Positions 44,601 to 53,600 of a stretch of DNA of 64,000 nucleotides are shown here, in pieces. The notes below the pieces were generated by a model. It saw only the letters and a list, made by a program, of their open reading frames with translations. It had not been told where the DNA came from and made no database searches. This DNA is from JANQMY01 sp965227095 (lineage in GTDB: Bacteria > Pseudomonadota > Alphaproteobacteria > JANQMY01). The first letter of the stretch is position 1, and each line of letters begins with the position of its first letter. The translations under genes and the position numbers were made by a program. The DNA lies in NCBI GenBank assembly GCA_965227095.1, contig CBDDFL010000001.1, positions 2,666,001 to 2,730,000 on the forward strand, read 5' to 3'.

Positions 44601-47600
44601 TCCGTCACCGACGATGCGCTCGGCACGAACGATCTGTCATTGACAGGTGCCGATGCGGATAAGTTCGAGATTGTCGACAATGGCGGCAGCTTCGAACTCC
44701 ATTTGAAGGCCGGCGTGACGCTTGATCACGAGGCCGACGGCCAGTTCGATGTGACCGTCGAGGTGGACGATGCCGCTGTGGGCGGCACGCCGGATGCATC
44801 GCAGAGCTTCTCGCTCAGTGTGACGGACGTGAACGAAGCCCCGACGGCGGTCACCCTCGATAATCAGGTCACGTCGATTGCGGAAAATACCGACACCTCG
44901 TCTTCCACCAAAGTCGCCGATATCTCGGTGACGGACGATGCCCTGGGCACCAATGACCTGTCGCTGACGGGCGCCGATGCGGATAAGTTCGAGATTGTCG
45001 ACAATGGCGGCAGCTTCGAACTCCATTTGAAGGCCGGCGTGACGCTTGATCATGAGGCGGACGGTCAGTTCGACGTGACCGTGGAGGTGGACGATGCGTC
45101 TGTGGGCGGCACGCCGGATGCGTCTCAGGCCTTCAGCCTGTCGGTCACCGATGTGAACGAGGCACCGACGGCGGTGACGTTGGACAACCAAGTCACCAGC
45201 ATCGCGGAAAATACCGATACCTCGTCATCGACGAAGGTGGCGGACATCTCCGTGACGGACGATGCGCTCGGCACGAACGATCTGTCATTGACAGGTGCCG
45301 ATGCGGATAAGTTCGAGATTGTCGACAATGGCGGCAGCTTCGAACTCCATTTGAAGGCCGGCGTGACGCTTGATCATGAGGCGGACGGTCAGTTCGACGT
45401 GACCGTGGAAGTGGACGATGCGTCTGTGGGCGGCACGCCGGATGCGTCTCAGGCCTTCAGCCTGTCGGTCACCGATGTGAACGAGGCACCGACGGCGGTG
45501 AGCCTCGATAATCAGGTGACGTCGATTGCGGAAAGTGCCGACACGTCGAGTTCGACCAAGGTCGCCGATATCTCCGTGACGGACGATGCGCTGGGCACGA
45601 ATGATCTGTCCCTGACGGGCGCCGATGCGGATAAGTTCGAGATCGTCGATAATGGCGGCTCGTTCGAGCTGCATTTGAAGGCGGGGGTCACCCTCGACCA
45701 TGAAGCGGACGGCCAGTTCGATGTGACCGTTGAGGTGGACGATGCCGCTGTGGGCGGGACGCCGGATGCCTCTCAGGCCTTCAGCCTGTCGGTCACGGAT
45801 GTGAACGAGGCACCGACGGCGGTCACCCTCGATAATCAGGTGACGTCGATTGCGGAAAGTGCCGACACGTCGAGTTCGACCAAGGTCGCCGATATCTCTG
45901 TGACGGATGATGCGTTGGGCACCAACGACCTGTCGCTGACGGGTGCGGATGCGGACAAGTTCGAGATCGTCGATAATGGTGGCAGCTTCGAACTGCACCT
46001 CAAAGCGGGAGTTGCCCTGGATCACGAGACGGACGGCCAGTTCGATGTAACGGTTGAGGTAGACGATGCCGCTGTGGGCGGGACGCCGGATGCGTCTCAG
46101 TCGTTCAGCCTGTCGGTCACCGACGTGAACGAAGCACCGACGGCGGTGACCCTTGATAATCAAGTCACCAGCATTGCCGAGAACTCGGATACAACGTCTT
46201 CCACCAAAGTCGCCGACATCTCGGTCACCGATGATGCGCTGGGCACCAATGATCTGTCATTGACAGGTGCCGATGCGGACAAGTTCGAGATTGTGGACAA
46301 TGGCGGCAGCTTCGAGCTGCATTTGAAGGCGGGCGTGACGCTTGATCACGAGGCCGACGGCCAGTTCGATGTGACCGTCGAGGTGGACGATGCCTCTGTG
46401 GGCGGCACGCCGGACGCGAGCCAAGCCTTCAGCCTGTCGGTCACCGATGTGAATGAAGCCCCGACGGCGGTGACCCTCGACAACCAAGTCACCAGTATTG
46501 CCGAGAACTCGGATACAACGTCTTCCACCAAAGTGGCGGACATCTCGGTCACGGACGATGCGCTGGGCACGAACGATCTGTCGCTGACGGGTGCCGATGC
46601 GGATAAGTTCGAGATCGTCGATAATGGCGGCGCGTTCGAACTGCACCTCAAAGCGGGCGTCACCCTCGATCACGAGGCGGACGGCCAGTTCGATGTGACC
46701 GTTGAGGTGGATGATGCCACTGTGGGCGGCACGCCCGATGCATCGCAGAGCTTCTCGCTCAGCGTGACGGACGTCAATGAAGCCCCGACGGCGGTGACGC
46801 TGGATAATCAGGTGACGTCGATCGCGGAAAATACCGACACCACGTCATCCACGAAGGTCGCCGATATCTCCGTAACCGACGATGCACTGGGCACGAACGA
46901 TCTATCGTTGACGGGCGCGGATGCGGATAAGTTCGAGATTGTCGATAATGGCGGCTCGTTCGAGCTGCATTTGAAGGCCGGTGTCACCCTCGATCACGAG
47001 GCGGACGGCCAGTTCGACGTGACCGTCGAGGTGGATGATGCCAGCGTCGGCGGCACGCCCGATGCGTCTCAGGCGTTCTCACTCAGCGTAACGGACGTCA
47101 ATGAAGCCCCGACGGCGGTGACGCTGGATAATCAGGTGACGTCGATCGCGGAAAATACCGACACCACGTCATCCACGAAGGTCGCCGACATCTCGGTGAC
47201 GGACGATGCCCTGGGCACGAATGATCTGTCCCTGACCGGTGCCGATGCGGATAAGTTCGAGATTGTGGATAATGGCGGCAGCTTTGAACTGCACCTCAAG
47301 GCGGGCGTGACGCTTGATCACGAGGCGGACGGCCAGTTCGATGTGACCGTCGAGGTGGATGATGCCAGCGTCGGCGGGACGCCCGATGCGTCTCAGTCGT
47401 TCAGCCTGTCGGTCACCGATGTGAACGAAGCGCCGACCGCGGTGACCCTGGACAATCAAGTGACCAGCATTGCCGAGAACTTGGATACGTCCAGTTCCTC
47501 GACAAAGGTCGCCGACATCTCGGTGACGGACGATGCGCTGGGCACCAATGATCTGTCGCTGACCGGCGCCGATGCGGATAAGTTCGAGATCGTCGATAAT

Positions 47601-50600
47601 GGCGGCAGCTTTGAGCTGCACCTCAAGGCCGGTGTCACCCTCGACCATGAGGCCGACGGCCAGTTCGACGTGACGGTCGAGGTGGATGATGCGTCTGTGG
47701 GCGGCACGCCGGATGCGTCTCAGGCCTTCAGCCTGTCGGTCACCGATGTGAATGAGGCGCCGACGGCGGTGACCCTTGATAATCAAGTCACCAGCATTGC
47801 CGAGAACTCGGATACCTCGAGTTCGACGAAGGTAGCGGACATCTCGGTGACGGACGATGCCTTGGGCACCAACGATCTGTCTCTGACCGGCGCCGATGCG
47901 GATAAGTTCGAGATCGTCGATAACGGTGGCTCGTTCGAGCTGCATCTGAAGGCCGGAGTGACCCTTGACCACGAGGCGGATGGTCAGTTCGATGTGACGG
48001 TCGAGGTGGATGATGCGTCTGTGGGCGGCACGCCGGACGCATCGCAGAGCTTCTCGCTCAGTGTGACGGACGTCAATGAGGCCCCGACGGCGGTCACCCT
48101 CGATAATCAAGTCACATCGATCGCGGAAAATACCGACACGTCGAGTTCCACCAAGGTCGCCGACATCTCCGTGACGGACGATGCGCTGGGCACCAACGAT
48201 CTGTCGCTGACGGGTGCGGATGCGGACAAGTTCGAGATCGTGGACACTGGCGGGAACTTCGAGCTGCATCTGAAGGCGGGCGTGACGCTTGATCACGAGA
48301 CAGACGGTCAGTTCGATGTGACCGTCGAGGTGGACGATGCCGCTGTGGGCGGGACGCCGGATGCGTCTCAGTCCTTCAGCCTGTCGGTCACCGATGTGAA
48401 TGAGGCGCCGACAGCGGTGACCCTCGATAATCAGGTGACGTCCATCGCGGAAAATACCGACACGTCGAGTTCGACGAAGGTGGCCGATATCTCCGTGACG
48501 GACGATGCGCTGGGCACCAATGATCTGTCGCTGACCGGTGCCGATGCGGATAAGTTCGAGATTGTGGATAATGGCGGCAGCTTCGAGCTGCATCTGAAGG
48601 CCGGAGTGACCCTTGACCACGAGGCGGACGGTCAGTTTGACGTGACCGTCGAGGTGGATGATGCGTCTGTGGGCGGGACGCCGGATGCGTCGCAGGGCTT
48701 CTCACTCAGTGTGACGGATGTAAATGAATCCCCGACGGCGGTGACGCTGGACAACCAAGTGACCTCCATCGCCGAGAACGCGGATACCTCGAGTTCGACC
48801 AAAGTTGCGGACATCTCCGTAACGGATGATGCGCTGGGCACAAACGATCTGTCGCTCACGGGCGCCGATGCGGACAAGTTCGAGATCGTGGACACTGGCG
48901 GGAACTTCGAACTGCACCTGAAGGCCGGTGTGACTCTCGATCACGAGGCCGACGGTCAGTTCGACGTGACCGTGGAAGTGGACGATGCCTCTGTGGGCGG
49001 GACACCGGATGCGTCGCAGGGCTTCTCACTCAGCGTGACGGATGTGAACGAAGCGCCGACGGCGGTGACGCTGGACAACCAAGTGACCAGCATCGCGGAA
49101 AATACCGACACCTCGTCTTCCACCAAAGTCGCCGACATCTCCGTGACGGACGATGCGCTGGGGACGAACGATCTGTCCTTGACCGGTGCCGATGCGGACA
49201 AGTTCGAGATCGTCGATAATGGCGGCAGCTTCGAACTGCACCTGAAGGCCGGTGTCACGCTTGATCATGAAGCGGTCGGTCAGTTCGATGTGACGGTCGA
49301 AGTGGACGATGCCGCTGTGGGCGGCACGCCCGATGCGAGCCAGGCCTTCAGCCTGTCGGTCACCGATGTGAACGAAGCCCCGACCGCGGTGACGTTGGAC
49401 AACCAAGTCACCAGCATTGCCGAGAACTCGGATACCTCCAGTTCCACCAAAGTGGCGGACATCTCCGTGACGGACGATGCGCTGGGCACAAACGATCTGT
49501 CGCTGACGGGTGCCGATGCGGATAAGTTCGAGATCGTCGATAATGGCGGCGCGTTCGAACTGCACCTCAAAGCGGGCGTGACGCTTGATCACGAGACAGA
49601 CGGTCAGTTCGATGTGACCGTCGAGGTGGACGATGCCGCTGTGGGCGGGACGCCCGATGCGTCTCAGTCCTTCAGCCTGTCGGTCACCGATGTGAACGAA
49701 GCGCCGACGGCGGTGACCCTCGATAATCAGGTCACGTCCATCGCGGAAAATACCGACACGTCGAGTTCGACGAAGGTGGCCGATATCTCCGTGACGGACG
49801 ATGCGCTGGGCACCAATGATCTGTCGCTGACCGGTGCCGATGCGGATAAGTTCGAGATTGTGGATAATGGCGGCAGCTTCGAGCTGCACCTCAAAGCCGG
49901 CGTTACCCTCGACCACGAAGCGGACGGTCAGTTTGACGTGACCGTCGAGGTGGATGATGCGTCTGTGGGCGGGACGCCGGATGCGTCGCAGGGCTTCTCA
50001 CTCAGTGTGACGGATGTAAATGAAGCCCCGACGGCGGTGACGCTGGACAACCAAGTGACCTCCATCGCCGAGAACGCGGATACCTCGAGTTCGACCAAAG
50101 TTGCGGATATCTCCGTCACCGACGATGCCCTGGGCACAAACGATCTGTCGCTCACGGGCGCCGATGCGGATAAGTTCGAGATTGTGGATAATGGCGGTTC
50201 GTTCGAGCTGCATCTTAAGGCAGGGGTCACCCTGGACCATGAAGCGGACGGTCAGTTCGATGTGACCGTCGAAGTGGACGATGCCACGGTCGGTGGGACG
50301 CCGGACGCATCGCAGAGCTTCTCGCTCAGCGTTACGGACGTCAATGAAGCCCCGACCGCGGTGACGTTGGATAATCAGGTCACCTCCATCGCCGAGAACG
50401 CGGATACCTCCAGTTCCACCAAGGTGGCGGATATCTCGGTCACCGACGATGCGCTGGGCACGAACGATCTGTCGCTGACCGGTGCCGATGCGGACAAGTT
50501 CGAGATCGTCGATAATGGCGGCAGCTTCGAACTCCATTTGAAGGCGGGCGTGACGCTCGACCACGAAGCGGACGGTCAGTTCGACGTGACGGTGGAAGTG

Positions 50601-53600
50601 GATGATGCCAGCGTCGGCGGGACACCGGATGCGTCTCAGGCGTTCAGCCTGTCGGTCACCGATGTGAACGAAGCGCCCACGGCCGTGACGCTGGACAACC
50701 AAGTCACGTCCATCGCGGAAAGTGCCGACACGTCGAGTTCGACCAAAGTCGCCGACATCTCGGTGACGGACGATGCGCTCGGCACGAATGATCTGAGCCT
50801 GACCGGCGCGGATGCGGACAAGTTCGAGATCGTCGATAATGGCGGGAACTTCGAGCTGCATCTGAAGGCGGGCGTGACGCTTGATCACGAGACGGACGGT
50901 CAGTTCGATGTGACCGTCGAGGTGGACGATGCCGCTGTGGGCGGCACGCCGGATGCGTCTCAAGCCTTCAGCCTGTCGATCGCTGATGCCAACGAGATTT
51001 CGGCAACACTGTGGAGCGAAGATTTTGAGGATCTTTCAAATGGCGCCGAAATAGACACGGGAGATACCGCCTGGTCGACGGACGAATCTAACGCATCTCT
51101 GTCGTCACCAACACATGGTGTCGACTCTGGGGAATATAGATTCTCTGAGACGACGGTTTCGTCTAATGATGATGCTTATATCTCTTGGCAAAGCGAAACG
51201 ATTGATATCTCAGGGCACACAGGAATAAGCCTGAGTTTTGATCTTCGAGAAGATGGTGACTTGGAGGAAAGCGGCTCCTGGCATGATTATTTCAAAGCTT
51301 ATGTAGAAGTAGATGGTGTCCGTACAGAGCTACTTGTTCAAGACGGTGACGCTGGGCTTAGTGATCAGACCTTCACCTTCACAGATCTGCCGGAAGGTGA
51401 CGAACTCGTTATACAGTTCGAAGGAAAAACAACGTGGACAGGCGAGAGCTACTATGTCGATGACATCGTACTGTCGGGTGACACGTTTAATGAGATCCCT
51501 GTTGTGTCCGGTCCGGTTGTTTTTGCAGGCACCGAAGATCAAACCATCACGATCACGGAAGCTCAACTTCTGGCGAACGCAACAGATGCTGACGGTGATA
51601 CATTAAGTGTTGAAAATCTAGCGGCTTCCGGTGGAACGCTGTCCGACAATGGGGACGGCACATGGGACTTCACGCCAACCGCTGATTTCAATGGAACAAT
51701 CAATCTCACATTTGATGTCACCGACGGCGTTAACACGACCGCGGCGACCGGCAACGTGAATGTCGCGGCGGTTAACGATGCCGCCGAGGTGAGTGGCCCG
51801 GTATCGTTTGACACGGTCGAAAATACCCCGCTGACCATTTCAGAGGCAGAGTTGCTCGCTAATGCATCTGACGTTGATGGCGATACTCTATCGGTTCAAA
51901 ACTTGTCAGCATCTAGGGGTACACTGACAAACAATGGCGATGGCACGTGGGACTTTACGCCCGACACAGATTTCGATGGCACGATCAATCTCACGTTCGA
52001 CGTAAGTGATGGTTGGACGACAACGGCGGCCACGGGTACAATTGAAGTAGAAGATGCCGCTACCGGCCTTATAGATATCGATGTAACGGGTAACTCTAGC
52101 CTTGACACGTCATCCGGTGCTGGAAGCGTGGTAGGAACGGCCGCCGCGGTAGGGCTTGCCGATGACGAATCGGCGACGTTCTCGCTGACCGATAACGCAG
52201 GTGGCCGTTTCTCCATAGATTCATCGACCGGCGAAATCAGCGTTGTCGGTGGCGATGCGGAATTTGCCCAACGCAGTGGCAGCTCCAACCCGCTTAATGG
52301 AATTGATGTGGGCAATGATGCAACACCAACTTTTGTCGATATCGATAATGACGGTGACCTCGATGTGTTCATCGGCGAGGTCAACGGCAATCTGAATTAC
52401 TATGAGAATACGGGTACGGCGACAAATGCGAATTTCGTAGCTGGATCGAACCCATTTGGGTCGACAGATATTGGATCAGAATCTAATCCGACATTTGTGG
52501 ACATCGATAATGACGGAGATCTCGATGCTTTCGTTGGCGAGAGCGACGGGAAAATGAACTATTTCGAAAATATCGGAACCGCCAACGCGCCGTCTTTTGC
52601 CTCCAATCAGCAAGGCGCTTTCGGCATCCCCGATATTGGCTCCGATGCCGCCCCAACCTTTGTCGATATCGACAATGACGGGGATATGGATCTGTTCGTT
52701 GGCGAAGACAACGGGACCATGAACTTCTTTCAGAACACCGGTACGGCATCGAACGCCGAATTCGCGTCTGGTGTCAGTAATCCATTTGGTATCGGAGACG
52801 TTGGAAGAGATGCTGAAATAACCTTCGCCGACATGGACGGCGATGGCGATTTGGATGCGATCGTGGGTGAAAGCGATGGCCATCTAAATTACTTCCAAAA
52901 CGATGGAACAGTTTCGAATCCAAGTTTTGTGTCACAGGGCACGAACCCATTTGGATTATCCGACATTGGCACGGATGCCTCTCCAACATTTGTGGATATT
53001 GACGGGGATGGCGACCTTGATCTGTTTGTCGGTGAAGGCAGCGATGGTGACGATGGCTCTTCGGAAGACGGTGAGATTAATTTCTTTGAAAATACCTCTG
53101 CCGGTATCGATTTCTCATCACCAAGCTCCTATACGGTGACGGTTGAAGCCACACATGATGATACGACGGTCTCTGAAGATGTGACCTTCCATTTCGGGAC
53201 GGATGGCAGTTCTGGTTCCGGGCAAACGACGACAATCAACTCCAGTAATTACACTGATACATCAAGCGGGTTTACCGTCACGGCTCAGAATGTTAGTGGC
53301 GGGTCTCATACGTCGGCATCTGTTTCCAATATATCAGTATCTTCCGGTCGGTTAGGGGCTTCCGGATCGGTCTCTGATTCCGACAGTGGCCAATCCAGCC
53401 AGCTGGCCTATGACAAAGCATCCGGTTTGTCTGAACAAATCATTGTTGATTTCGATAATGATGTGGACAGTGCGTCTTTTGACTTTGCGAGCCTCTATAC
53501 AAGCTCTTTTGGAGAGGTAGGCCATTGGGCCGTTTACAATGATGGTGTTTTGGTCGACGAGGGTGATTTCTCTGCGAGTGGCAGTTCCAACACGGGGACT

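Noticed and set aside
39636..50963. Many minus-strand open frames of 60-480 codons within the repeat array, themselves repetitive
   Set aside because: They are the antisense image of the adhesin repeats; their sequences (RRIRRAAH-type runs) follow the 324-bp period and have no start signals of their own.
39642..50984. Possible CRISPR array because of regular repetition
   Set aside because: The unit is 324 bp of continuous coding sequence with no short repeat/unique spacer structure and no cas genes.
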